Source of the DNA: Ruminococcus sp.
GTDB taxonomy: Bacteria; Bacillota; Clostridia; Oscillospirales; Ruminococcaceae
NCBI GenBank assembly: GCA_029060305.1
Contig: JAIDUG010000035.1
Location: 46,134-110,133, forward strand
Direction: 5' to 3'
DNA length: 64,000 nucleotides
The notes under the pieces are model-generated. The model was not told the origin of the DNA and did no database searches. It was given only the letters and a program-made list of their open reading frames with translations. The position numbers were made by a program, and so were the translations under genes. Each line of letters starts with the position of its first letter. Positions within the stretch are counted from its first letter, which is position 1. Positions 42,495-51,900 of this stretch are shown here, in pieces.

Positions 42495-44315
42495 ATGTTC
42501 AGGAAAGCACAGTTAAAACTTTTTGTAATAATAACAAGCATACTGCTTACGATTTTCATAGTTGTACTTGCTTCAATAAATATTGTTACTAAAAATTTTA
42601 TGCAAAGACAGTCACGTGAGGTACTCCGGCAGATAGCGACCGGTATTGAATATGACGAAAAAACAGATACATTCACATTCACACCGCCAGACGATTTTGA
42701 GCCGAAATACATTGAATATCCACCACAGGAAAAAAAAGTTGATAATATAATTCCGACAGAACCTCAGCCGGAAGAAACAACAACCGATACAACTACAACA
42801 ATGACTGATAAAATAACAACAACTGATATTATTGATACTACTTTTGAGGAAGTCACCACAGAATCAGCAACGGATATTCCGGAAACGTCTGAACAGATTT
42901 TTACAGAAATTCAGGATACTCCTGAACCTGATACAGAACCGGAAATTCAGACAGTACAGGAAACAGAAAAACCGACAGAAACTGAAACGGATTCTCCGAC
43001 AGAAGTAAGTACAGAGATTCCGCCTCAGAGTGAATATATTCCACCTCCACAGGAATGGGATTTTCCGGACAAACCTGATGATTTCACACCTGATAACGTA
43101 CACCGTCCGGAAGATGTTCCACCTGACGACAGGAAAGATTTCGGTCACTGGTGGAAACCTGATGAATGGAATTACAGACGTGATGACTTTTCACCGCAGT
43201 CGTACAATGATGAAAATTATTCTGTTGTAATGCTTGGAAACACCGTTACAACAAGACCTGAAAAAAAACCTGATAAAAATATGTTCAACCACAAAAAAGA
43301 AGAACCATTACCGAAAAGTTTCGGGTCAATAGAATTTTTCGTCATTATGGCGGACGGTGACGGAAATTACATTGCTTGTATGAACAATGAAGATTTGACT
43401 TCTGAAAATGCACAGGAATATATTACAGAAGTTATCAGTCAGAAAAACAATACCGGTATGATGCAATCATATCAGTTTTACAGCGTAAAAAAAAATAATG
43501 GTACTCTTATTGCACTCACTGACAAAAGTGAAGAACAAAAAGTTATGAAACAGTTCATAAGGACTACAATTATAATAGGTGCATTAACGCTTGTTGTATT
43601 GTCATTTGCAGGATACTTCCTCAGCAAGAAAAGTATTGAACCTATAAAATCAGCCTTTGAAAAACAAAAGCAGTTTATTTCCGACGCAAGCCACGAACTT
43701 AAAACACCGCTTACCGTAATTTCTGCAAACGCTGATGTATTGTCTGGAGAAATAGGCGAAAACAAATGGCTTAACTACATAAAATCTCAGACCGAAAGAA
43801 TGAATTTACTTGTAAATGACCTGCTGAGCCTTACACGTCTTGAAAATAATACTTCAAACTTTATATGTACAGATTTCAGTTTAAGTCAGGCTGTAGTCAA
43901 TACTGCATTGCCTTTTGAGTGCAGGGCTTTTGAGACAAACAAGAAATTTATAGTAGACGTTGAAGACGGTCTGACGGTAAACGGCAGTGAGCAACATATA
44001 AAACAGATGACAGCGATTTTCATAGACAATGCGTTGAAATATTCAGACGAAGGCGGTACAGTAAAAGTAAGTCTCAGAAAACAGGGTGATAAAAAAGTAT
44101 TGTCTGTTTATAACACAGGTACTGGAGTAAAGGAAAACGAAAAAGACAAGATTTTTGAAAGATTTTACAGAAGTGATGATTCACGTACACGTATGGCAAC
44201 AGGCGGTTACGGACTGGGACTTGCAATCGCAAAATCAATCATCGACAAACACAGATTCAGAATATCTGTAGATAATGTTGAGGGGAAAAGCATAAGTTTT
44301 ATAATCACAATGTAG
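42495..44315 (+). CDS. Sensor histidine kinase with very long low-complexity ectodomain
   Basis: About 606 residues from ATG 42495 (SD AGGATGG, 5 bp); ATG 42486 is an alternative that lies inside that SD. Membrane helix 1 (about 8-28), an extracellular region of some 320 residues, helix 2 (about 357-377), a short linker, HisKA with phospho-acceptor His400 (SDASHELKTPLT), and a HATPase domain (N box IDNALKYSDEG, G boxes YGLGLAIAKSI). The ectodomain is rich in Thr, Pro, Glu and Asp (EETTTDTTTTMTDKITTTD, PPQEWDFPDKPDDF) with only a small folded-looking part just before helix 2. Pair of the upstream regulator. Confidence 0.93.
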   Translation: MFRKAQLKLFVIITSILLTIFIVVLASINIVTKNFMQRQSREVLRQIATGIEYDEKTDTFTFTPPDDFEPKYIEYPPQEKKVDNIIPTEPQPEETTTDTTTTMTDKITTTDIIDTTFEEVTTESATDIPETSEQIFTEIQDTPEPDTEPEIQTVQETEKPTETETDSPTEVSTEIPPQSEYIPPPQEWDFPDKPDDFTPDNVHRPEDVPPDDRKDFGHWWKPDEWNYRRDDFSPQSYNDENYSVVMLGNTVTTRPEKKPDKNMFNHKKEEPLPKSFGSIEFFVIMADGDGNYIACMNNEDLTSENAQEYITEVISQKNNTGMMQSYQFYSVKKNNGTLIALTDKSEEQKVMKQFIRTTIIIGALTLVVLSFAGYFLSKKSIEPIKSAFEKQKQFISDASHELKTPLTVISANADVLSGEIGENKWLNYIKSQTERMNLLVNDLLSLTRLENNTSNFICTDFSLSQAVVNTALPFECRAFETNKKFIVDVEDGLTVNGSEQHIKQMTAIFIDNALKYSDEGGTVKVSLRKQGDKKVLSVYNTGTGVKENEKDKIFERFYRSDDSRTRMATGGYGLGLAIAKSIIDKHRFRISVDNVEGKSISFIITM

Positions 44316-44366
44316 AATAAAACAGGATTTTCCGCACATAATACCCGAAAAGGAGGCGGAATTTTT

Positions 44367-44801
44367 ATGAACATAACCCCACAGATGTACAGCGAAATGA
44401 CAGAGCAGGCTTCACCGAAATCAAACGCAAAAGTAAATGTAAGTGTGGCGTTTGCAGTAGGTGGAGGAATATGTGTTGTAGGACAGATACTATTACAGAT
44501 TTTTGAAATGGCAGGGCTTGACAGGACTTCCGCAAGTGCGTGGACTTCCATAATACTTGTTACAGCAAGTGCAATATTTACAGGTTTCGGGTGGTACGGA
44601 AAACTTGCAAAACACGCAGGAGCAGGTACGCTTGTACCAATAACAGGGTTTTCAAATGCTATAAGTTCTTCCGCTATAGAATCAAAATCAGAGGGCTTTA
44701 TACTCGGAGTAGGTGCGAAGATATTCACAATAGCTGGACCTGTTATACTTTATGGACTTGCAAGTGCTGTACTGTACGGAATAATATATTATATATTTTA
44801 A
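44367..44801 (+). CDS. spoVAC: SpoVAC-like stage V sporulation membrane protein
   Basis: 144 residues with about four membrane helices. The glycine-rich N-terminal helix (VAFAVGGGICVVGQILLQIFE), ASAIFTGFGWYGKLAKHAGAGTLVPITGFSNAISSSAIESKSEGFILGVGAKIFTIAGPVI match the SpoVAC/SpoVAEB family, closest to SpoVAC. In spore formers this forms part of the dipicolinate channel with SpoVAD and SpoVAEB. Neither is next to it here. SD GGAGG. It follows a two-component system with a 51-bp gap. Confidence 0.88.
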   Translation: MNITPQMYSEMTEQASPKSNAKVNVSVAFAVGGGICVVGQILLQIFEMAGLDRTSASAWTSIILVTASAIFTGFGWYGKLAKHAGAGTLVPITGFSNAISSSAIESKSEGFILGVGAKIFTIAGPVILYGLASAVLYGIIYYIF

Positions 44802-44805
44802 AAAT

Positions 44806-44864
44806 ATCCCCTGTCACTCCGGCAGGGGATAAAAAAATAGGCGGAGTAAACAAAAAACTCCGTC
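44806..44864 (-). terminator. Tandem minus-strand terminators
   Basis: Read on the minus strand: GACGGAGT/ACTCCGCC (arms 44857-44864 and 44840-44847, 9-nt loop) followed by TATTTTTTT, then ATCCCCTG/CAGGGGAT (arms 44823-44830 and 44806-44813) followed by ATTTTT. On the plus strand neither has a U tract. No minus-strand protein gene ends here; they fit a short RNA starting at the promoter at 44960-44988. Confidence 0.75.
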
Positions 44865-44953
44865 TCATACAGATAAATTCAAAATAAATATGTGTAGAAC
44901 AAAAGAAAGGAGACAACAAAACGAGTGTAAATAACAAAACATTATTTAACACT
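44831..44953 (-). ncRNA. Candidate small RNA with anti-Shine-Dalgarno tract
   Basis: A minus-strand promoter (TTGACT, 17 bp, TATAAT) is followed about 110 nt later by a terminator hairpin with a U tract, with no SD-preceded coding frame between. The predicted RNA starts near 44953 and ends near 44832, or near 44800 on read-through. Its middle is pyrimidine-rich and contains UCUCCUUUCUUUU (complement of 44901-44913), predicted unpaired and complementary to AAAGGAG-type ribosome-binding sites. No Rfam family is recognised. Confidence 0.5.
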
Positions 44954-44959
44954 ATAGTT

Positions 44960-44988
44960 ATTATATCTTATTTTTGCGAATCAGTCAA
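44960..44988 (-). promoter_or_regulatory. Promoter of the candidate small RNA
   Basis: Minus strand: -35 TTGACT (44983-44988), 17-bp spacer, -10 TATAAT (44960-44965). Confidence 0.65.
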
Positions 44989-45195
44989 GCGAAATCCGAA
45001 AAAAATTGTCCGTTTGCAACAATTTCTGTCATTTTTAACAATATTCCGACAGCGATTATAGCGATTTATACAAAGAAAATTCTTAAGTTTTTACTTTTCT
45101 TATATTATTGTATCACACAATTTACCTTAAGCTAACACAAAATTCATAATTACAACACTTTTAAGACAAATATAATTAATATTTATTATTATATA
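44989..45195. other. Remainder of the 450-bp non-coding region
   Basis: Very AT-rich. Contains a small hairpin AAATTGT/ACAATTT (45003-45009 with 45019-45025). No coding frame with a ribosome-binding site on either strand. Confidence 0.5.
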
Positions 45196-45224
45196 TTGAA
45201 TTTTAGAAATTTATATGTTATAAT
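45196..45224 (+). promoter_or_regulatory. Sigma-A promoter for the 45.25-46.1 kb gene pair
   Basis: TTGAAT (45196-45201), 17-bp spacer, TATAAT (45219-45224); start codon 28 bp downstream. Confidence 0.8.
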
Positions 45225-45251
45225 ATAGAAAATATTTAAAGAGGTGATTAT

Positions 45252-45764
45252 ATGAAAAGATGTTTTAAAATAAGATGGTCTGCAATAAGGCATAAACTTG
45301 AAAATGAATATCTTGCCGAATCGCTGAGAGGTCATATAAAATACTTTGCGACAAGTTACAACAAATATCACGACAATGAGGGACGAGCTTCAATTCTGCT
45401 TGACGGCAAGGAAATAATTGAAGGCAGTTACTGTGAACAGTGGAGCAAAGTTCACCTGCTCCCGAAAGACGAAAACTTCACACACAAAATCAGAAGATTA
45501 GATGAATTTCCCATTATGGACGATATAGCTTTACAGTGCGGACAGTTCGACCAGAGATGTTTTTACAGGGCTTTTGACGAGTTTGATAACCAGTCAATAG
45601 AAAAAAGTCTTTCCAGTGAAAATGCTATCGTAAGAGTATTTGCAATTCTTGACCGCCGTATAGGTAAAAGACGTTTACTTTCTATGAAAGATTCCGTACA
45701 TAACGAGGGCGAAGTTTTCTGGACGTTCTTCAATATACGTGTAACTGCGGAGAATATAATATGA
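45252..45764 (+). CDS. Conserved hypothetical protein, SF0329-like
   Basis: 170 residues, soluble. N-terminus IRWSAIRHKLENEYLAESLRGHIKYFATSYNKYHDNEGRASILLDGKEI resembles the small SF0329-type family of uncharacterised bacterial proteins, from memory of that pattern. The C-terminal half has RVFAILDRRIGKRRLLSM and ends EVFWTFFNIRV. No catalytic motif stands out. SD AGAGGTG. Overlaps the next gene by 4 bp. Confidence 0.75.
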   Translation: MKRCFKIRWSAIRHKLENEYLAESLRGHIKYFATSYNKYHDNEGRASILLDGKEIIEGSYCEQWSKVHLLPKDENFTHKIRRLDEFPIMDDIALQCGQFDQRCFYRAFDEFDNQSIEKSLSSENAIVRVFAILDRRIGKRRLLSMKDSVHNEGEVFWTFFNIRVTAENII

Positions 45765-46105
45765 AAAAATTTTTATTTATGTTTATGTCAGTAACGATGT
45801 TATTCTGTTCATGTAATGAAAAACTCATAAATATGACCAGTATCGACAACGGCGAATATACTTCTATAGTATGGGACGACAAAAAATATGTACCATTCTG
45901 TGTGGTATCAAAAAGCGATTGCGGAAAGAAAATAGGATACATCAACGGTGAAAAATATAATGTTATAAGTCTGTACAAGGACTTGTCCCCTGATGAGTGG
46001 TTAGCTAACTATCTCACTATGGACGGCGGTGCTATACTTTTCAAGGAAATAAATGTATCTGATATTCCGTATGGTCTGCAATCTGAATACAATATCAATG
46101 AATAA
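45761..46105 (+). CDS. Small putative lipoprotein
   Basis: 114 residues: signal peptide MKKFLFMFMSVTMLFCSC with a lipobox-like FCSC ending at Cys18, then a mature domain of about 96 residues (SIVWDDKKYVPFCVVSKSDCGKKIGYINGEKYNV). The two further Cys could form a disulfide in the mature part. ATGA overlap with the upstream SF0329-like gene, so co-translated. No named family recognised. Confidence 0.75.
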   Translation: MKKFLFMFMSVTMLFCSCNEKLINMTSIDNGEYTSIVWDDKKYVPFCVVSKSDCGKKIGYINGEKYNVISLYKDLSPDEWLANYLTMDGGAILFKEINVSDIPYGLQSEYNINE

Positions 46106-46158
46106 TTTGAACACTTTAAAAATGACAATATATGTTTTCTTTATTTCAGAAAATAATA

Positions 46159-46195
46159 AAATCCCCTGTTTCACTGAGGAACGGGGGATTTTTCA
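46159..46195. terminator. Bidirectional intrinsic terminator
   Basis: AAATCCCC (46159-46166) pairs with GGGGATTT (46184-46191), with inner GTT/AAC pairing, A-rich before and TTTTT after. Serves the convergent lipoprotein (plus) and GH74 (minus) genes. Confidence 0.85.
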
Positions 46196-46198
46196 GAA

Positions 46199-48880
46199 TT
46201 ATTTTATATCTAATTTGTCAAGCGGGAGGTCTGTCTGCTTGATTAATTTTGCCTCAACACACTGTATAGCAAGAGCGTCAGTATTTGTTATACCATCATT
46301 GCCGACGGTATCAGCGTTGATTATACCCTGAGCAGTAATTTCATATTCACTGGGATTTGATATTGACTGCATTATGAGTACAGCGTCTGAAATATTCACT
46401 TTTCCGTCAACATTAGCATCACCGTACAATATTTCGTCAGAACCTGAGACAGAGGGTTTTGTAGGAGTTGTAGGCTTTGTGGGTTTTGAAGTGTCCTGAC
46501 CGTCTGAAACTTCGCCGTAAACAATACCACATCCGACTGTTGACATATAGACAGTGCCGAATTCATTCATATCACCGACAAGGAAGTTTCCGTTACCTGT
46601 ACCGCCGAAAAGGTGGTCTGTATTGATACAGAGCCATGTTTTACCGCCGTCAGTTGAACGATATATACCCTCAATGTCATCTTCGTCGGGTTTTCCGTAC
46701 ATATAAAGAGTATTCATTCCGCCCTCTTTTTCGGGAGCACCGTAACCTACAGTTTTACAGTAGAATACATCATTCTTTTCGACTTTGTTTCCTCCGTCAG
46801 TAATTATATACATACCTTCCCAGCCGACTGCCATAGCAATTGTATCTTCAGCAACATATGCAAGGTCACCTGTATGGTCGCACATATCAAACTTGCATAC
46901 AGTAGTCCTTTTGAAAGTTGCACCATAGTCTGTGCTGATATAGAAATCGTACTGTGCATCTTCGAGAGTAGGCTCTTTTTTACTTGTATCAGATGCCCAG
47001 TAATCGTTATACTGAATACCTGAGCCATATACAATAGCAGGATTTTCAGGGTCAACAAGCGGGTATGTTGTTTTTGTACCCTTAAGACCTGTGGATTCGT
47101 TCCATGTCTCACCGAAATCATCTGAATATTTTATATTTGCATTACTGCCATCTGCTTTAATGACTCTGTATTTGCCGTCTTTAAGCTGAGTTATGGCAAC
47201 TTTACCACCGGAAGAAATATCCATTTTTGTCCATGTCTTTCCGGCATCAGTTGAATAGTAACCATTGCCGTTATCGCTTCCGTGTTCAGAAACTCTTACC
47301 ATAACGTCGGGATTCTGCGGACAATATGCAATAGCACCTGTTGAACCTATATTAGGCGTATACTGCTGTGGAATTTCGGTAGCACTTTCATGAATAAAGC
47401 CGTCATAGTCGCCTATTACCGAGTAATTAGCACCGCCGGGAACGCTTACCATATCAAGTGCAACTACTTCCTCAACGCCGTCAGGCTGGAAATAGAACTG
47501 TACGCCTTTTTCGTCCCATACATTATCACAAGCAAAAACACCATTACCGGAAGTCATTAATATTCTGTCGGAATTGCGTGGGTCAATGAGGATACCGCTT
47601 CCCCAGTGACAAGCCTTGCCGTAAATCCAGTCATAACCGTTTGTATCGATAGGAAGCGAAACAAATTCCTTATGTGAGCCGTTGGAATCATAGATAGTTT
47701 CACCCTGTCCGGGAGTTATGTTCTGCCATGTTTCACCACCGTCAGTTGAACGGAAGAAATAGTCACCCCATGCAACACTGCCGTCAGTCCATTCTTCTTC
47801 ATACCACTGGTCAGACCATACACCACAGGTACGTGCCACCATTTTGTCAGGGTCATTTTTGTCAACTTCAATCATGCCTATAGCACTGTCAGAAACAGAA
47901 AGTTTTTTGACATCACCGCTTTTTGTATTGTACTTGTAAGCACCGCCCGCACTTCCTGAAAATGCAAGTCCTGCAATATATGTGAAGAAAATATTACCGT
48001 TTTTGTCGCTTGTTATTGAACACGGATAATTTTCTGTCGGGAGGTCTTTGCTGAGAACTTCAAACTTATCATCTTTAACATCAGCTACATGAATATTTGC
48101 CTCACCTTTTACAGAAGTACCTACATACACTTTACCGTTTTCAATCAGGATACAACCGATACCATTCTGCTGAGCGTAGCCCTGTTCGCCTTTGTCCTCA
48201 CATCCACGGACAACGTGGTCAGTCCAGAAAGGATATTTAAAACTGTAGTCGAATAATCCTAAATCATCATAGCTGATTACAGGATTCCATGTTTTACCGC
48301 CGTCAGTTGACTTTATAAGTGCGGACTTACCGGCAGTAACGTCACCGCCTGCATAGATTGTATCGGGATTGTCAGGGTCAATAGCAATAGGTTCTATACA
48401 TTCACGACCGTCACCGTTTCCGTGTATCTGAATCATATCAGTAACATCGGATTCTGTGAAAGTTTCACCACCGTCGGTAGTCTTGAAAATAACAGTCTTT
48501 GCACCTGAGAAGTAAGCACAACCACAGAGGAAATAAACAGTGTCGTCATCATTCGGGTCTATAGCCATACCCTTTACGCTGAGAAGTCCCCTGTCAGCAT
48601 CATTCAGGAAATCGAAAATCTGTACCCATCTGTTTTGTTCGTAGTCGAACTTGTAAGCACCGCCAACGTCTGTACGGAGATACATTTCTTTCTTTCCTGT
48701 AACGATACCGGAAACAAATCCGCCACCGCCGATTTTAAGGGTGTCCCATTTCATAGTGTCGGCAATACTTTCGGAAACTGCCATAACGTCGTTTGCGTTG
48801 TAGTTGTTGGCGTAGGGAATACACGAAACTGCCATACAGGCGGTAAGTATTCCTGCCATAGTCTTTTTAAGTAAAGTCAT
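46199..48880 (-). CDS. GH74 xyloglucanase with C-terminal dockerin
   Basis: 893 residues, secreted. Signal peptide (about 1-30), then the twin seven-bladed beta-propeller of GH74 with repeated S/T-x-D-G-G-x-T/K-W/F blades (KTTDGGETFTES, KSTDGGKTWNPV, RSTDGGETWQNI, YSTDAGKTWTKM, YRSTDGGKTWLCI). Likely catalytic Asp in YLRTDVGGAYKF and in GDYDGFIHE. A Pro/Thr linker (TKPTTPTKPSVSG) leads to a type I dockerin at about 819-893 with two calcium loops (GDANVDGKVNISDAV and ADTVGNDGITNTDAL). It should cleave xyloglucan backbones and dock to a cohesin scaffold; no scaffoldin is in the window. Confidence 0.93.
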   Translation of the reverse strand: MTLLKKTMAGILTACMAVSCIPYANNYNANDVMAVSESIADTMKWDTLKIGGGGFVSGIVTGKKEMYLRTDVGGAYKFDYEQNRWVQIFDFLNDADRGLLSVKGMAIDPNDDDTVYFLCGCAYFSGAKTVIFKTTDGGETFTESDVTDMIQIHGNGDGRECIEPIAIDPDNPDTIYAGGDVTAGKSALIKSTDGGKTWNPVISYDDLGLFDYSFKYPFWTDHVVRGCEDKGEQGYAQQNGIGCILIENGKVYVGTSVKGEANIHVADVKDDKFEVLSKDLPTENYPCSITSDKNGNIFFTYIAGLAFSGSAGGAYKYNTKSGDVKKLSVSDSAIGMIEVDKNDPDKMVARTCGVWSDQWYEEEWTDGSVAWGDYFFRSTDGGETWQNITPGQGETIYDSNGSHKEFVSLPIDTNGYDWIYGKACHWGSGILIDPRNSDRILMTSGNGVFACDNVWDEKGVQFYFQPDGVEEVVALDMVSVPGGANYSVIGDYDGFIHESATEIPQQYTPNIGSTGAIAYCPQNPDVMVRVSEHGSDNGNGYYSTDAGKTWTKMDISSGGKVAITQLKDGKYRVIKADGSNANIKYSDDFGETWNESTGLKGTKTTYPLVDPENPAIVYGSGIQYNDYWASDTSKKEPTLEDAQYDFYISTDYGATFKRTTVCKFDMCDHTGDLAYVAEDTIAMAVGWEGMYIITDGGNKVEKNDVFYCKTVGYGAPEKEGGMNTLYMYGKPDEDDIEGIYRSTDGGKTWLCINTDHLFGGTGNGNFLVGDMNEFGTVYMSTVGCGIVYGEVSDGQDTSKPTKPTTPTKPSVSGSDEILYGDANVDGKVNISDAVLIMQSISNPSEYEITAQGIINADTVGNDGITNTDALAIQCVEAKLIKQTDLPLDKLDIK

Positions 48881-48919
48881 AAAAAATTAATCGTTCCTTT
48901 CGTTGATTTTGTTAGTTAT

Positions 48920-48948
48920 ATTATACTATCGTGATTTAGTTTTGTCAA
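48920..48948 (-). promoter_or_regulatory. Sigma-A promoter of the GH74-dockerin gene
   Basis: Minus strand: TTGACA (48943-48948), 17-bp spacer, TATAAT (48920-48925). Perfect hexamers. Confidence 0.88.
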
Positions 48949-48958
48949 GATATATTTT

Positions 48959-51900
48959 TCATAATAAAGGCTTTTCTATTGTATCAACGGTTTCCCTCAT
49001 CATATCAAAAGGCTTTATTTTCGGTGAAATTTTCACAGATACATACGATTTTCCCGAACCGTTGAAAGTTATTTTTCCCTTGTACTTTATGGACAATGCC
49101 GTTATCTGTTCAGCTGAAAGATATTCCGTATAGAAATACATAGAGCCGTTTTTTTGTGAGATTTCCGTGATTCCGAGATGTCCTGCCTTGTTTCTGAGGA
49201 GTGAGACTTCAATAAGTCCCATTACAGCTTTTGGCGGTTCACCGTAACGGTCTATGAGTTCGTCAACAAGGTCTGTTTTATCTTCAGAAGTATTTATTGT
49301 CATTATTTTCCTGTAAACGTCTATACGCTGATTGAGACTTGAAATATAGTTTTCCGGAATGTGTGCGTCAATCTGTACATCTATAAGACATTCCGGCACT
49401 TTTTCCGGTTTTTCGCCACGTTCTTCTGCAACAGCTTCCGAAAGAAGTTTCAGGTACATATCATAACCAACTGCTTCCATATGACCGTGTTGTTTTCCAC
49501 CTAATATACTGCCTGCACCTCTTATTTCAAGGTCTCTGAGTGCTATTCTGAAACCGCTACCGAATTGTGTAAACTCTCGCATTGCGTTGAGACGTTTTCC
49601 TGCAATCTCTGTTAAAACCTTGTCTTTCTGATACGTGAAATATGCATAACCACGCCTGCTTGAACGTCCCACACGTCCCCTCAGCTGATAAAGCTGTGAA
49701 AGTCCGAAACGGTCGGCATCATCTATTATAAGGGTATTGACATTCGGTACGTCAACGCCTGTTTCAATGATTGTCGTACATACAAGAACGTCTATTTCGT
49801 GTTCAACAAGTTTTTCCCATATATCAGACATTTTTTCTTCATTCATCTGTCCGTGTGCGTACGCTATGCGTGCTTCCGGAAAATATTCCTGTAGTTTTGC
49901 AACACATGACTGAATCGTTTCAATTCTGTTGTGAATATAATAAACCTGTCCGCCACGTCTCAGCTCACGGGTGATAGCCTGAACAATCATACTTATGTTA
50001 TATTCTACAACGTAAGTCTGTACAGGCTGTCTGTCCTGCGGAGGCTCTTCGAGTACCGACATATCACGTATACCACTCATTGCCATATTGAGAGTACGTG
50101 GAATTGGAGTTGCTGATAACATAAGTATGTCAACACCATTGAATGATTCTTTGAATTTTTCTTTATGTGCAACTCCGAAACGCTGTTCTTCATCTATTAT
50201 TGCAAGTCCCAAATCCTTGAAAACAACGCTTTTCTGAATAATCTTGTGTGTCCCTATTAAAATATCAATTCTGCCTTGTTTGAGTTTTCTGAGAATTTCA
50301 GTCTGTTGTTTCTGTGTGCGGTAACGTGAAAGAAGTTCTACGTTTACCGGAAACTGTTCAAAACGTCTTAATGCTGTCTGGTAATGCTGATACGCTAAGA
50401 CGGTAGTAGGTGCAAGTATAGCACATTGTTTTCCGGAAAGTACGCATTTCATTGCAGCACGCAATGCCACTTCCGTTTTTCCGAATCCTACGTCACCACA
50501 CAGAAGTCTTTCCATAGGTCTTGCGTTTTCCATATCAGACTTTATTTCTTCTATTGCTTGTAACTGGTCGTCTGTCTCGATATACGGAAAACGTTCTTCA
50601 AAGTCGTGTTGTATTTCGTCGTCGGAACAGAACGCAAAGCCTTTACTTTTTTCACGTTTTGCGTAAAGTTCGATAAGTTCGTGTGCCATATCCTTGACGG
50701 CACGACGTACGTTATTACGTGTTTTCTGCCATTCTCCTGAAGAAAGTTTATTGAGTTTCACACCGCTGTCGTCACGAGGTCCTATATACTTTGAAACCAT
50801 ATCAAGCTGTGTTACAGGAATATATAATTTGTCAGTCCCTGCATACTGGATTGTTATATAATCTTTTGTTACGTCCTCAAACTCAAGTTTACGTATTCCG
50901 ATAAACCTGCCTATTCCGTGACCGGAATGTACCACCAAATCTCCCTCCGCAATATCAGCAAGACTTCGTATTTCTTCCGCCTTGTTTTTCTTTACGTGTC
51001 TGCGTTGACTGATATTCATTGAACGCCCCTGAGTTATAAGAACGGTTTTGTTTTCGGGATATTCAAACCCTCCGCTGAAATTTCCTGACATAAGGCAGAC
51101 TTTGCTTTTTTCTGGCACTTTGTCATCACGGTATATTTCACAAGGAATATTATTGTTCTGTAAGTCATCACGGATAATCGGCAGAGTTTTTTCACTTCCT
51201 GCACAAAGGATTATTCTGTATTTGCGTTTTATGAAATCATTCAGATTTTCCGTAAGCTGTTTCATTTCGCCACTCCATACGGCAGTCTGCATAGCTTCAA
51301 ATCCTATAAGTCGCTGGAAATCTATTCTTTCACCGCCCTGTATAAAGTTACTCATATAGAGACAAACCCGCTTTTCAATAATTTCCTGTATATGCGGAAG
51401 TTCATATATATGTCCGTCAAGACTTTTGCAGAGATAACCTTCTTCAAGAAGTATTTTTACATCTTCATTATGTCGCAGTGTTATGCCGGAAGCATTATCA
51501 ATTATTGAAGAATAATCACTAAGAAATACTATTCCGTCCACATAGTCAAAGACCGTTGCAGGAGTTTCATATACAAGCGGATAGTATTTCTGACCGTGTG
51601 CAAGAATTTCGCCTGCTCTCAGTCTGTGAATGTCCGCTCCTAAATGTTCACGGACAGTTTCAGCACGTTTTCCACGTACTTTTTTTATAAGTTTTTCAAT
51701 ACTGTCTGCAAGTTTATTGTTGTCATAAAGAATCTCACTTGCCGGAGGTATTTCAATACTGTCAAGACTTTCAGTACGTCTTTGAGTGTCAGTTTCAAAA
51801 TAAGATATTGTATCTGTTTCGTCTCCCCATAGTTCAATACGCACCGGTTTTTCCGTCTGTACGGGGAAAATGTCTATAATTGAACCTCTTACAGAAAACT

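Noticed and set aside
44743..44952. Minus-strand 69-codon frame after spoVAC
   Set aside because: It runs through both minus-strand terminators, has no SD and overlaps the spoVAC end; the transcript is better read as a small RNA.
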